Positions 7,505 to 18,201 of a stretch of DNA of 53,344 nucleotides are shown piece by piece. The position numbers and the translations under genes are program-made. This DNA is from Deltaproteobacteria bacterium (lineage in GTDB: Bacteria > UBA10199 > 2-02-FULL-44-16 > JAAZCA01), in contig JABGOS010000079.1 in NCBI GenBank assembly GCA_018645265.1, forward strand, positions 11,924 through 65,267, given 5' to 3'. The notes under the pieces are model-generated. The model saw only the letters and a program-made list of their open reading frames with translations, had not been told where the DNA came from and did not search any database. Positions within the stretch are counted from its first letter, which is position 1, and the number at the start of each line of letters is the position of its first letter.

Positions 7505-9187
7505 ATGCTGCAATCCCTGCATATAAAGGACTTTGCGATCATAGATGAGCTCGAAGTCGAGTTTGCACCAGGCCTCAATATCATGACCGGAGAGACCGGT
7601 GCAGGCAAGACGATCATCATCGAAGCCCTGAACTTGGTGATGGGGTCGCGTGCACAAACCGATCTCATAAGGTCTGGCAGAGAGAAGGCCTATGTAACAG
7701 CGACCTTTGACGGCGCTAGGATCTCACCTGAGCTCAAGGATCATCTGGACCGAGCTGGCATCGAGTGTCAGGATGATCTGATAGTCCACAGGATTATAGG
7801 TAGCGCGGGTAAAGGCAGGATTTCAGTAAATGGCGTGCCGGTTACCGGCTCCTCCCTTAGAGAGATAGCTGAGAGACTCGTCGATGTTTCAAGTCAACAT
7901 GAGCACCAACTTCTCCTCGACCGTTCAAATCACGTGAGCGTTTTGGATTTCTACGCAGGTCACGACGATCTCGTCAGGGGATATAGGGGTATCCATCAGA
8001 AGTATGTCGAACTAAATTGCGAAATAAAACATCTGGAGAATAACGAGCGTGAGGCGAAGGAGAAGCTCGAGTTCCTCAAGTTTCAATTCGACGAAATCAA
8101 ATCTGCAGATTTGAGCCCAGGTGAAGATGCGGAGATTGAAAATAAGAGGTCACGACTCAAACACTCTGCGGCGCTCGAGGAGAAGAGTCGTTCCGTAGAG
8201 GCTATGCTTTATGGGGATTCGGGGTCCGCTATTGAAGTTCTCGACAATTCTTCTCGACTTCTCTCTGAAGGGTCAAGATTTGATGTGGAGCTTCAGAAGA
8301 TGTCTCAGGGGTTGGAGAGAGCGAGATCAGAAATCGAGGATGTCGCCAGGGAGATTTCACGTTACGCGGATGCATTGGATTCCGATCCTGCTACCCTCGA
8401 GGCCCTGGAGGAACGTTGGCATCTGATGCGGGGGTTGATCAGAAAACACGGTGGCTCTATAGAATCGTGTTTATCCAAGGCGGATGAACTCTCTCATGAA
8501 ATTGATAGTATCGCGAATTATGATGAAATTCTTGCACAGAAGAGAATCGATCTGGAAAATTTAGCACTCGATAGAAGGAGTATTGCAAAGGAACTTGGCA
8601 AATCGAGAAATCAAGCGGCTACGAAGATGTCCGGCGCTGTAGCATCTAATCTTTCAGATCTAGGTATGGGAAAGACGAGTTTTTCGATTCAGATCGAGGA
8701 CCTTTCTGAAGATTGCTGGGATGAGAGCGGACCCAGCTCAGTCGAGTTTATGTTAGCTCCAAACGTTGGTGAACCTGCACTTCCCCTTGTAAAAATTGCA
8801 TCCGGAGGAGAACTCTCCCGTATCATGTTGGTTCTTAAAAGCGCTCTTTCAGATAAAGCGAATTTGGCGAGCACTTCGATATTCGACGAGGTAGACAGCG
8901 GTATAGGAGGTGCTGTTGCTGAGGTCGTAGGTAAAAAACTCAAGCAGGTTTCAAAATCAAAACAAATCATATGTATCACCCATCTGCCTCAGGTTGCTGT
9001 CTATGGCGATAGCCATATAAAGATATTAAAACAGATCAAGGCGGGTAGAACGGTTACGAAGCTCAATAGACTTCCGGCAGATGACAGGGTTGACGAGATA
9101 GCGAGGATGCTCGGCGGTGAAAAAATTACGGATGCCACGAGGGCTCACGCGGTGGAGATGATCGAAAATGCTCGGAAGGGTGAATAG
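7505..9187 (+). CDS. recN: DNA repair protein RecN
   Basis: 'LQSLHIKDFAIIDELEVEFAPGLNIMTGETGAGKTIIIEAL', 'SSQHEHQLLLD', 'IFDEVDSGIGGAVAEVVGKKL'. Confidence 0.96.
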   Translation: MLQSLHIKDFAIIDELEVEFAPGLNIMTGETGAGKTIIIEALNLVMGSRAQTDLIRSGREKAYVTATFDGARISPELKDHLDRAGIECQDDLIVHRIIGSAGKGRISVNGVPVTGSSLREIAERLVDVSSQHEHQLLLDRSNHVSVLDFYAGHDDLVRGYRGIHQKYVELNCEIKHLENNEREAKEKLEFLKFQFDEIKSADLSPGEDAEIENKRSRLKHSAALEEKSRSVEAMLYGDSGSAIEVLDNSSRLLSEGSRFDVELQKMSQGLERARSEIEDVAREISRYADALDSDPATLEALEERWHLMRGLIRKHGGSIESCLSKADELSHEIDSIANYDEILAQKRIDLENLALDRRSIAKELGKSRNQAATKMSGAVASNLSDLGMGKTSFSIQIEDLSEDCWDESGPSSVEFMLAPNVGEPALPLVKIASGGELSRIMLVLKSALSDKANLASTSIFDEVDSGIGGAVAEVVGKKLKQVSKSKQIICITHLPQVAVYGDSHIKILKQIKAGRTVTKLNRLPADDRVDEIARMLGGEKITDATRAHAVEMIENARKGE

Positions 9188-9197
9188 TAGGGGGAAT

Positions 9198-10535
9198 ATG
9201 GAATTAGATGCGGCGGTTCAAAATACGGTAAAAAAACTTGAAGGCGAAGATGTGGATATGTTTGAGGTCTTTGGAATGTCGAAGAGTTCGCTGAGTATTG
9301 AGGCGAAACGGCAGATGATACATATGTATCGACGCTCGACCAGCAGGGGTATCGCTGTACGTGTAGTCGCAGATGGCAGGATAGGTTGGTCGGCGACCAC
9401 AGATATATCTGCAAAGGAGGTAGCGAAGACGGTTTCGCATGCCATCGCATCCCTCAAAGTTTCTTCCTCATCAGATGAAGCAGTTATAGTAAAACCGCAG
9501 GAGCCCGAAGGGGGATTCTACGAACGAGTGGGAAGATCCTACTCTGAGATATCCGATGATGAGAAGATGCAGATGGCCTTGAAACTTGAAAGTGAGGCGA
9601 TAGCATCGGACAAGAGGCTGGCACGAGTGAGAAGCCCTATTTATGAGGAGGAGACTGTTCAGTTTTCAATCGTGAATTCGAACGGTGTATTTCTCAACGC
9701 CAAGCGAGGGCTTGTCTCAGCTATGCTTTTGGCGATTGCTACCGAAGAGGGTGTATCTGAGAGCGAATTTGATTTCGTATTTACGCCAAGGTTCGAAGAT
9801 CTGGATGTTCAGAGTATAGCTAGAAATGCCGCGGAGCGGGCTGTGGCAAAGCTAGGTGCTACATCGATGGAAGGTGGACAGTATCCGGTCATTTTCGAAA
9901 ATAGGGCGGCATCCTCTATGCTTAAGATTTTGTCCCCATCGTTCTTTGCCGACAACGTTCAGAGATCGAAATCGAGACTGGCCGGGCAGGTGGGCGAAGA
10001 GGTCTACAGTCCCTTGGTTACGATAATAGATGATGGACTCCTGCCGGATGGTTTTGGATCGTTTGCCTTCGATGGTGAAGGGGTTCCGTCTCAGAGAAAT
10101 ATTTTAGTTAGCAGTGGTAAAATCAACTCCTTTCTCTACGATGGACCGCGGGCTAATAAGGATGGTGTGCCATCCACCGGCAATTGTATGAGAGCTGATG
10201 TAAACGACATTCCATCTATAGGTGTAACGAATTTTTTCTTAAAAGCAGGGACGACTAAGGCTGGAGATCTCATGTCGGATGTTAGCAAGGGACTGTTCGT
10301 TACCAATCTCTTGGGTATTCATACGGCAAACCCGATCAGTGGCGATTTTTCATTCGGGGCTGAGGGCTTTCTCATTAAGGATGGTAGGAAGGATAGGCCG
10401 GTAAGGGGTGTCACGATTGCTGGAAATACGCATGATCTTTTTAAGGATATTGTTGCTGTTGCGGATGATCTTACCTTCAGAAGTCAGTGTGGGTCCCCTT
10501 CATTTAGGGTGGATGGACTTATGGTAGCCAGCTAG
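9198..10535 (+). CDS. pmbA: TldD/PmbA (TldE) family metallopeptidase; start likely 9198
   Basis: 'DMFEVFGMSKSSLSIEAKRQMIHMYRRSTSRGIAVRVVADGRIGWSATTD', 'TGNCMRADVNDIPSIGVTNFFLKAG'; purine-rich stretch before ATG 9198. Confidence 0.85.
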   Translation: MELDAAVQNTVKKLEGEDVDMFEVFGMSKSSLSIEAKRQMIHMYRRSTSRGIAVRVVADGRIGWSATTDISAKEVAKTVSHAIASLKVSSSSDEAVIVKPQEPEGGFYERVGRSYSEISDDEKMQMALKLESEAIASDKRLARVRSPIYEEETVQFSIVNSNGVFLNAKRGLVSAMLLAIATEEGVSESEFDFVFTPRFEDLDVQSIARNAAERAVAKLGATSMEGGQYPVIFENRAASSMLKILSPSFFADNVQRSKSRLAGQVGEEVYSPLVTIIDDGLLPDGFGSFAFDGEGVPSQRNILVSSGKINSFLYDGPRANKDGVPSTGNCMRADVNDIPSIGVTNFFLKAGTTKAGDLMSDVSKGLFVTNLLGIHTANPISGDFSFGAEGFLIKDGRKDRPVRGVTIAGNTHDLFKDIVAVADDLTFRSQCGSPSFRVDGLMVAS

Positions 10536-10551
10536 AATTTACGGATGATTA

Positions 10552-10604
10552 TTATCGATCTTTTTTCGGTCCTTGATGAAGGGGCCGAAGGGATTGATTT
10601 TTTT
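10552..10604 (+). terminator. Candidate intrinsic terminator after pmbA
   Basis: Imperfect hairpin around cggtccttgatgaaggggccg followed by gattgatttttttt. Confidence 0.5.
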
Positions 10605-10696
10605 TGCTTTTCAAGGCATAAAAGTCAAATTAGGATGAAGAAAGCGGTGTAGTTTGTATGAGTATTAACTTAGATAATCTAAATTAAAGGTGGCGG

Positions 10697-11539
10697 ATGA
10701 AGGTTAAATCCTTTGGCATCTCCGATGTGGGTAAACGGCGCGAAAAGAACGAGGATAGCTTCCTGGCGAATCAGGAGCATATGCTCTTTGCTGTGGCTGA
10801 TGGTATGGGAGGGCATCTCGGAGGTGATATCGCCAGTAAATTAGCGGCCGAGACGATTGGAGAGGTAATATCTTCCCTGGAGACAGATCCTGATATGACG
10901 CTTCAGGAGGGTGGAATATCCGTCAAACCTGGCGAGTTTCAGAGCTATCTTCGTTATGCAATCAGACTTGCCAGTAAGAGAATTTTTGAAAAAGCTGATG
11001 GTGATGCCTCTCTTCGAGGAATGGGTACTACCACCGTCGCACTTCTACTGCGCAATGACAAAGCTTACATCGCCAACGTCGGGGACTCTCGCGTTTACAG
11101 GATTAGGGGAAATCAGATACTTCAGATCACGAAGGACCATTCCCTTGTAGCAGAGCAGATGAGGGCCGGCATTCTCTCCGAGAAGGATGCTAGAGTGCAC
11201 CGCTTTCGGAATATCATTACGCGCTCTGTTGGTTTTCAGGAGGATGTTGAAGCTGATGTAGACATAAGGGTTGTTCGTGAGGGGGATCGCTTCGTACTTT
11301 GCTCGGATGGACTCAGTAATATGATTAGGGATGATGAGATCAGGGACGTGATAGCCAATACCGATGTTGAACCTGGCTGCACGCGTTTGATCGATATTGC
11401 CAATGAGCGTGGTGGTGATGATAATATTACGGTAGTTGCGGTAGAGGTTGTGAGTGTGGAGGGTGATGGAGAGGTCTGTGATGATGAGGGTGATGATGAG
11501 GATGAATCTTGCCCTGACGAACAGACGATTGATATATAA
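10697..11539 (+). CDS. PP2C-family Ser/Thr protein phosphatase with acidic C-terminal tail
   Basis: 'SDVGKRREKNEDSFL', 'VADGMGGHLGGDIASKLA', 'VGDSRVYRIRGNQILQITKDHSLV', 'LCSDGLSNMI', 'GGDDNITVV'. Confidence 0.95.
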   Translation: MKVKSFGISDVGKRREKNEDSFLANQEHMLFAVADGMGGHLGGDIASKLAAETIGEVISSLETDPDMTLQEGGISVKPGEFQSYLRYAIRLASKRIFEKADGDASLRGMGTTTVALLLRNDKAYIANVGDSRVYRIRGNQILQITKDHSLVAEQMRAGILSEKDARVHRFRNIITRSVGFQEDVEADVDIRVVREGDRFVLCSDGLSNMIRDDEIRDVIANTDVEPGCTRLIDIANERGGDDNITVVAVEVVSVEGDGEVCDDEGDDEDESCPDEQTIDI

Positions 11540-11659
11540 AGCTTTTAATGATAGGTAGTTAGAGTGATATTGACACGATATTAGGGTTGTGTTACGAGGT
11601 TGATATAATTGTTAACATATTGATTCTACTAATAAAATCCATAGACGAGAGAGATTCAT

Positions 11660-12649
11660 TTGAAGAGAACCGATACCAGAAGGAAACCGGCAAAGCACTT
11701 CAGTATCATGGTTGTTCCGCGCGGTTCCGCTAAGATAAGGCGCTTTGAAGTTTCGCGCAGAAAACTTAGGTGCGCATTTACTGCTGCAGCTACTTTTGGA
11801 ATTGTCGTTCTCATCGGAACAGTTTCGCTCTTCGTTTATCGTCATTCATATCTCAAGACGGAGGATGTTCGGGTTCAGTCAGCAGAGTTTATGATTGAGA
11901 AGGCTGAGCTTCTGAATCGCATCGCAGAGCTTGAAGGTTCTTTAAGTCGAATGGAGCGATTTGCATCGAAGATCGAAAGGGCGATGGATGTTTCTTCCAG
12001 CGCAGGTTCCCGTATTAAATCGATTGCAGGTCGTGGTCCCGTAGATGAGGAGTCTTGGTTGCCAGTTCCTGATAATTCATCTGCGAACTCTATCGCTGGT
12101 CTTGGTGCAAGTACATGGCGCTCTCCATTTTCAAAGAACTTGGGCAAGGGGTTGAAGCTCTCCCTGGATAAACTTTCAGATCGCATCGATAGAACTGAGG
12201 GAAAGGTTCATTCCGTATTTGCTCTTCAGAGGGATAAGCTGCATTTTTGGGCCTCCCTTCCTACGATATGGCCAACCAATGGATGGATTACATCTGAATT
12301 TGGTGCTGCACGCGGCTGGGGTGGTAACGGCAGAAGAAGACATGAGGGTGTCGATGTAGCTGGCCCCCGCGGCACCCCGATTATCGCGCCGGGTTCTGGT
12401 GTAGTTACTTTTACTGGATATAGACGGGGTTATGGTAAGACGGTAATGGTCGACCATGGATATGGGATAGCAACGCTCTATGGACATTGTCAGTCGCTCC
12501 TCGTGGATGAGGGGCAGCCGGTTAAGAGAGGAATGGTAATAGCGACGATCGGAAATACAGGTAGAAGCACAGGTCCACATCTTCATTACGAAGTGCAGGT
12601 TGAGGGTGTTCCGGTTAATCCTATGCTGTACATCATGAATGATCTTTAG
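11660..12649 (+). CDS. M23-family (LytM) metallopeptidase, membrane anchored; apparent TTG start
   Basis: 'RRHEGVDVAGPRGTPIIAPGSGVVTFTGYRRGYGKTVMVDHGYGIATLYGHC...TGPHLHYEV'; N-terminal TM and coiled coil. Confidence 0.92.
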   Translation: MKRTDTRRKPAKHFSIMVVPRGSAKIRRFEVSRRKLRCAFTAAATFGIVVLIGTVSLFVYRHSYLKTEDVRVQSAEFMIEKAELLNRIAELEGSLSRMERFASKIERAMDVSSSAGSRIKSIAGRGPVDEESWLPVPDNSSANSIAGLGASTWRSPFSKNLGKGLKLSLDKLSDRIDRTEGKVHSVFALQRDKLHFWASLPTIWPTNGWITSEFGAARGWGGNGRRRHEGVDVAGPRGTPIIAPGSGVVTFTGYRRGYGKTVMVDHGYGIATLYGHCQSLLVDEGQPVKRGMVIATIGNTGRSTGPHLHYEVQVEGVPVNPMLYIMNDL

Positions 12650-12687
12650 TTCCGATTTGGTCTCCTATTTCTATATAAACACTTCAG

Positions 12688-15369
12688 ATGATTTCATTTT
12701 TCTTAAAAAAAATCTTCGGTACGAAGAATGAACGTGAGCTTAAACGAGTTCTGCCAATCGTCGAGAGCATAAACCTGCTCGAAGCGGATATTAAGAAGCT
12801 TACGGACGATCAACTAAAAGCAAAGACCGATGAATTTAAGGGGCGGGTAGAGGCTGGTGAGTCCTTGGAGGATTTATTGCCTGAGGCCTTTGCGGTTGTT
12901 CGTGAGGCCAGTATTCGCACCTTGGGTATGCGTCACTTCGATGTGCAGCTTTTCGGTGGCGTTGTGCTTCATGAGGGCAAAATTGCCGAGATGAAGACGG
13001 GAGAGGGCAAAACCCTCGTCGCAACGCTAGCGGTTTATCTCAACTCGCTCAGTGGAAAGGGTGTTCATGTTATTACAGTCAATGACTATCTCGCGAAGCG
13101 TGATTCAGACTGGATGGGACAGGTTTATAGGTTTCTAGGGCTTTCAGTAGGCGTGATCGTTCATGGTCTCGATGATGAGGAGAGGCAGGAAGCCTACAAC
13201 GCGGATGTAACATATGGAACCAACAATGAGTTCGGTTTCGACTATCTTCGCGACAACATGAAGTTCGACTCCACACAGTTTGTTCAAAGACCTCTCAATT
13301 TTTGCATCGTTGATGAGGTTGACTCAGCGCTTATAGATGAAGCTAGGACTCCGTTGATCATTTCAGGTCCGGCAGAACAATCCACGGAGCTGTATTATGT
13401 CATCAACGGTATAGTGCCCTACCTCAAGAATGAGAAGCACTATAATGTTGATGAAAAAGCGAAGTCGGCAGTCTTAACAGAGGAGGGAGTTGCTGAGGTT
13501 GAAAAACGTCTGAACATATCCAATCTCTACGATCCGCAGAATATAAATCTTCTTCATCACGTCAACCAGGCCCTAAGGGCACATTCACTCTATACGCGAG
13601 ATGTCGATTACGTGATCAACGATGGCAAGATTGTGATAGTTGATGAATTTACGGGAAGGTTGATGCCCGGCAGAAGATGGAGTGATGGGCTTCATCAGGC
13701 TATTGAGGCTAGGGAAAATGTAAGGATTGAAAATGAGAACCAGACTTTGGCTACGATTACATTCCAGAACTTTTTCAGAATGTACAATAAGCTGTCTGGA
13801 ATGACTGGTACTGCGGACACTGAAGCCGAGGAGTTCGCCAAAATTTATAATCTCGATGTTATCGTTGTTCCTACTCATATGCCGTTAGTCAGAAAGGATA
13901 ATGCGGATAAGATCTATAAGACGGAAGAGTCCAAATGCAAAGCTGTGGTCGAACACGTTAAAGAGATGAGTGCACGCGGCCAGCCAGTTCTTGTAGGTAC
14001 AATATCTATTGATAAGTCTGAGAAACTTTCAAAAATGCTCAAGCGTTATGGTGTTCCACATCATGTGCTGAATGCAAAGCATCATGATAGGGAGGCGGAG
14101 ATCGTCGCCCAGGCAGGGAGAAAGGGTGCTGTAACCATATCTACGAATATGGCTGGTCGAGGAACTGATATTCTTCTCGGTGGTAACCCGGATTTTTTGG
14201 CAAAGAGCAGGGTGGGTCTCGACTCCCCTCCGGATGTCTTTGAGTCCGTTCTATCTGAGTGTAAAGAGATCTGTGCAGCTGAGAAGGACCATGTGTTAAA
14301 AGCTGGGGGGCTTTATATTCTCGGGACGGAGCGTCATGAAAGTAGGCGAATTGACAACCAGCTCCGAGGTAGGGCTGCCCGTCAGGGTGATCCCGGTGAA
14401 TCCTGTTTCTTTCTCTCCCTCCAGGACGATCTTCTTAGGGTGTTCGGTGGTGAGCGTATATCGGGCTTGATGGATAGGATTGGTATGGAGGAGGATGAGG
14501 AAATCCAGCATCCGTGGCTTTCCAGAGCTATTGAAAATGCACAGCGTAAGGTTGAGGGCCACAACTTTCTGATTCGTAAAAACCTCCTTGAGTTCGATGA
14601 TGTGATGAATCAGCAGAGAACGACCGTATATGGAAGGCGTCGTGAAATTCTTCAAAACGCCAGCAGTAAAGATATGGTTTTGGATATGGTCGACCAGTTG
14701 GTGACTGAGGTCGTTGAAAGTAGCGTCCCCGAGAAAATAGATGCGAATTTTGATCCTTCACTTCTTGAGGAGAGGGTTACGACGCGCTTCAATATGTCAT
14801 TCTCATTTAGCGAGATATCTCAGGATATCAAGAACCAGCAGGATTTTGGTTCCGACCTTTTCGATCGTGTCTGCGCCTATTATAATGAGCGTGAAGAAGC
14901 CAATGGTGTAGAAATGATGCGCCGAATTGAGACCATATTGCTTCTTCAAACCCTAGATTCTCTCTGGAAGGACCATCTCCTCTCGATGGATCATCTGAAG
15001 GAGGGAATAGGGCTTCGGAGCTATGGGCAGAAGGATCCATTGCTTGAGTACAAAAAAGAAGGATATATTCTGTTTAGAAATATGATGGATCGCTTCGTAT
15101 CCGACGTCACAGAAAAATTATTCAGGGTGCAGGTGACCACCGAGGATAGCGTGGCAAAGGCTGCAGAGGCTGGAAAGGCAAAGCAGCCAGTGAGGGTTGA
15201 ACACGCGGAAGCTAGAGCGTTTGATTCGAACGCCCTCGCTCCTGATGAATCCAAGGGGGGTAGGGGCAGAAAGCAGGAGACTGTAAAGCGTGATGCCCCT
15301 AAAGTTGGTAGAAATGACCCATGCCCATGTGGCAGCGGCAAGAAGCATAAGAAGTGCTGTGGTGCTTGA
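12688..15369 (+). CDS. secA: Protein translocase subunit SecA with C-terminal SEC-C zinc motif
   Basis: '[17 protein letters not shown]', '[14 protein letters not shown]', 'MAGRGTDI', C-terminus '[21 protein letters not shown]'. Confidence 0.98.
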   Translation: MISFFLKKIFGTKNERELKRVLPIVESINLLEADIKKLTDDQLKAKTDEFKGRVEAGESLEDLLPEAFAVVREASIRTLGMRHFDVQLFGGVVLHEGKIAEMKTGEGKTLVATLAVYLNSLSGKGVHVITVNDYLAKRDSDWMGQVYRFLGLSVGVIVHGLDDEERQEAYNADVTYGTNNEFGFDYLRDNMKFDSTQFVQRPLNFCIVDEVDSALIDEARTPLIISGPAEQSTELYYVINGIVPYLKNEKHYNVDEKAKSAVLTEEGVAEVEKRLNISNLYDPQNINLLHHVNQALRAHSLYTRDVDYVINDGKIVIVDEFTGRLMPGRRWSDGLHQAIEARENVRIENENQTLATITFQNFFRMYNKLSGMTGTADTEAEEFAKIYNLDVIVVPTHMPLVRKDNADKIYKTEESKCKAVVEHVKEMSARGQPVLVGTISIDKSEKLSKMLKRYGVPHHVLNAKHHDREAEIVAQAGRKGAVTISTNMAGRGTDILLGGNPDFLAKSRVGLDSPPDVFESVLSECKEICAAEKDHVLKAGGLYILGTERHESRRIDNQLRGRAARQGDPGESCFFLSLQDDLLRVFGGERISGLMDRIGMEEDEEIQHPWLSRAIENAQRKVEGHNFLIRKNLLEFDDVMNQQRTTVYGRRREILQNASSKDMVLDMVDQLVTEVVESSVPEKIDANFDPSLLEERVTTRFNMSFSFSEISQDIKNQQDFGSDLFDRVCAYYNEREEANGVEMMRRIETILLLQTLDSLWKDHLLSMDHLKEGIGLRSYGQKDPLLEYKKEGYILFRNMMDRFVSDVTEKLFRVQVTTEDSVAKAAEAGKAKQPVRVEHAEARAFDSNALAPDESKGGRGRKQETVKRDAPKVGRNDPCPCGSGKKHKKCCGA

Positions 15370-15373
15370 TAGG

Positions 15374-15455
15374 CCGTTATTCGTGGTTTGATTCTCGTTA
15401 TTCATGGAGTCTGTATCTTAAACAATGAGAATCGAACGACGAATAACGGTTTTTT
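15374..15455 (+). terminator. Long inverted repeat (23-nt arms, 21/23 complementary) followed by T6 between secA and sctV
   Basis: ccgttattcgtggtttgattctc (15374-15396) against gagaatcgaacgacgaataacgg (15427-15449), then tttttt. Confidence 0.6.
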
Positions 15456-15494
15456 CGTTGGAATTATTCATTAAACTGATAAAATGATTTTCCT

Positions 15495-17672
15495 ATGGCG
15501 ACGAATCCTTCACAAATTCCAGGCTCTCAAGGTGGCGATGGTCGTAACTCGGGGGCTGTGAATGATATAATCGCTAAGTACAGTGATGTCCTTCTGGCAG
15601 CTCTTGTCGTTGCAGTCATAGGAATGATCGTCATTCCTCTGCCCACCTGGCTGGTAGATATTCTCCTCACCATACAGATCACGATAGCGATTATAATATT
15701 GCTTGTAGCGCTCTATATCAGCGATGCCCTTAAATTTGCCTCCTTTCCGACGATTCTGCTGATAGCTACGCTGTATAGGCTGTCTTTGAATATATCGACA
15801 ACACGTTTGATTCTGGCCAGGGCTGATGCTGGTGAAGTAGTCAGGGCATTTGGTACATTCGTTGTCCAGGGAAACTACGTCGTTGGTGGAATTCTCTTTA
15901 TCATCGTGACGCTCGTCAACTTCATCGTTATCGCGAAGGGTGCAGAGCGTGTTTCCGAGGTCGGAGCCAGGTTTACATTGGACGCGATGCCTGGAAAGCA
16001 GATGTCTATCGATGCTGATCTTCGTGCCGGCATTATTAATATGGAGCAGGCGGTCGAAAGAAGAAAGACCCTTCATCGTGAAAGTCAGATGTACGGAGCT
16101 ATGGACGGTGCGATGAAGTTTGTTAAGGGAGATGCGATTGCCGGCATGATCGTTACCCTTATCAATATTATAGGTGGTTTGATCATCGGTGCAACATTTC
16201 GTGGAATGCCTTTGCTAGAAGCAGTGAAAACGTACTCCCTTCTAACAATCGGTGATGGTTTGGTGCAGCAGATACCAGCGCTAGTTATATCGGTTTCAGC
16301 TGGTATCGTCGTGACCCGAGTTGCATCGGAGAGCGAGGGCTCAAACCTCGGTAGGGATATAGTCACGCAGGTCACGGCATATCCAAAAGCTATGATAATC
16401 GCAGCGGTAATATTGCTGATCATGGCCATCGTACCAGGCCTTCCCAAGATACCGTTTATAATCTTAGGAGTAGTCGTCGGTGGTATTGCCCTCTACCTCA
16501 TAAAGTCCAGGGCGAATGTTGTTAGGGAAATTTCTGAGACGCCGAAGCAGGAGGCGGTCAAAAGGGCAGTCAAGAAGCATGGAGATGTTTTGCCGTTCAT
16601 CATGCCCAGCCCAATTTCCTTGGAAGTTGGAAGCGGTCTTATTCCATTCGTTGATGATTCACAGGATGGCGGGCGGTTTATAAACGAGCTGATTCCGCTG
16701 CTGAGGCACGGACTTTACTATGAGCTTGGTGTTAACTTTCCAGGTATACAGGTGCGTGGTCAGACTGTGGATATGGAAACCGAGGCGTATGTTATCAATA
16801 TAAATGAAGTGCCGGTTGCTCAGGGTAAAATCGTACAGGGACATATACTCGTCGGTGAGCCGTTAGAACAGTTACAGCTCTTTAATATAGTTGGCACAGA
16901 GACGATACACCCTATCGATGGTTCCGTCGTTACCTGGATTTCGGAGGAGTATAAGGATGTTGCCACGCAGGCTGGTTTTAGAATGTGGGACCCAGCTGAG
17001 TACTTGATACTTCATCTTTCCTACATACTGAGAAAGTACGCGCATGAATTTTTAGGAGTGCAGGAAGTGCAAACTATGCTTACTGAGCTTGAGAAGAGCC
17101 ACCCAGCGCTTATTCGCGAGCTGATCCCCAAGGTAGTAACCCTGCTTCAGCTTTCCGAAATTTTTCAGAGGCTCGTGCAAGAGGACATCGCTATCAGGGA
17201 TTTGAAGAGTGTGTTCTCCACGCTCGCTCAGTGGGGTGAGATAGAGCGCGACACTCTAATGCTGACAGAGCATGTGAGGGCGGGGTTGAAGAGGTATATC
17301 ACTCATAAGTTTGCTGGAAGTGCGAATACCTTAGCCGTCTATCTGTTAGATCCGGATATCGAGGACCTCGTAAAGAACTCAATAAGAAGAACTGAGAAGG
17401 GTAACTATCTGGCACTGGAACCGGAAATTACGCAGGAGATAGTTGAGGCGGTTGGAAAGGAGATTGCGAGTCATCCATTTCCACCTGGTGCAAGGCCTCC
17501 TGTGATTCTCACGACAGCCGAGATACGTCGTTATTTTAGGAAAATAGTCGAACTTGAATTTCCACAATTATCAGTATTATCCTACCAGGAATTGTCGGAA
17601 AATTTAAGGATTCAACCCATCGCAAGGGTTAGTTTGCCTGAGGGTGTATTCGAGACGGCTGCAGCTGTCTAA
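15495..17672 (+). CDS. sctV: Type III secretion export apparatus protein SctV (InvA/YscV/LcrD family; FlhA homologue)
   Basis: 'FPTILLIATLYRLSLNISTTRLIL', 'AKGAERVSEVGARFTLDAMPGKQMSIDADLRAG', 'RESQMYGAMDGAMKFVKGDAIAG'; C-domain 'RRYFRKIVELEFPQLSVLSYQEL'. Confidence 0.88.
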   Translation: MATNPSQIPGSQGGDGRNSGAVNDIIAKYSDVLLAALVVAVIGMIVIPLPTWLVDILLTIQITIAIIILLVALYISDALKFASFPTILLIATLYRLSLNISTTRLILARADAGEVVRAFGTFVVQGNYVVGGILFIIVTLVNFIVIAKGAERVSEVGARFTLDAMPGKQMSIDADLRAGIINMEQAVERRKTLHRESQMYGAMDGAMKFVKGDAIAGMIVTLINIIGGLIIGATFRGMPLLEAVKTYSLLTIGDGLVQQIPALVISVSAGIVVTRVASESEGSNLGRDIVTQVTAYPKAMIIAAVILLIMAIVPGLPKIPFIILGVVVGGIALYLIKSRANVVREISETPKQEAVKRAVKKHGDVLPFIMPSPISLEVGSGLIPFVDDSQDGGRFINELIPLLRHGLYYELGVNFPGIQVRGQTVDMETEAYVININEVPVAQGKIVQGHILVGEPLEQLQLFNIVGTETIHPIDGSVVTWISEEYKDVATQAGFRMWDPAEYLILHLSYILRKYAHEFLGVQEVQTMLTELEKSHPALIRELIPKVVTLLQLSEIFQRLVQEDIAIRDLKSVFSTLAQWGEIERDTLMLTEHVRAGLKRYITHKFAGSANTLAVYLLDPDIEDLVKNSIRRTEKGNYLALEPEITQEIVEAVGKEIASHPFPPGARPPVILTTAEIRRYFRKIVELEFPQLSVLSYQELSENLRIQPIARVSLPEGVFETAAAV

Positions 17673-17757
17673 GGCCTTATAAAACAGTTCTTAGAATTCC
17701 ATAAATATTGTATAATATTAAATAAAGGAGTATAATATCCTGAATGTGGGAGAATTT

Positions 17758-18162
17758 ATGACTCAAGAGATAGGGTGTAGGCGCAAGCTACTGATAATCG
17801 ATGATGAAGTTGATATTTTGGAATTATTGAAGGTTCGTTTTGAGGCAGTCGGTTATGATGTTTCAATAGCTATGAGCGGGCGGAGTGGAATCGATATAGC
17901 GATGGCGAAGCAGCCCGATGTAATCATACTCGATATTATGATGCCGGGAATGGATGGTTTTGAAGTGTTGAAAAGACTGAAGGACGGGGCTTCTCCTGTG
18001 AATAATATTCCGGTTATTATTCTATCCTGTTCCGCGGAGGAGAAGAAGTCGGAAAAAATTTGTAGGAAGATCGGTGCTGTAGATTATATGGTCAAACCAT
18101 GCGATGCGATAAAACTCATAGATAGGATAGATAAGATTGTCGACCATCAGGATTGTGTTTAG
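17758..18162 (+). CDS. Stand-alone response-regulator receiver (CheY-like) protein; start likely 17758
   Basis: 'KLLIIDDEVDILELLKVRFEAVGYDV', 'PDVIILDIMMPGMDGFEVLKRLK', 'VDYMVKP'; no output domain. Confidence 0.93.
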   Translation: MTQEIGCRRKLLIIDDEVDILELLKVRFEAVGYDVSIAMSGRSGIDIAMAKQPDVIILDIMMPGMDGFEVLKRLKDGASPVNNIPVIILSCSAEEKKSEKICRKIGAVDYMVKPCDAIKLIDRIDKIVDHQDCV

Positions 18163-18201
18163 TAAATTCCAAGATCGTCAGTATTAAGATATCAATTGGA
18201 T

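Noticed and set aside
15495-17672. Flagellar FlhA
   Set aside because: Signature residues (RESQMYGAMDGAMKFVKGD, C-domain) fit SctV better and no flagellar genes are adjacent; phylogeny still needed.
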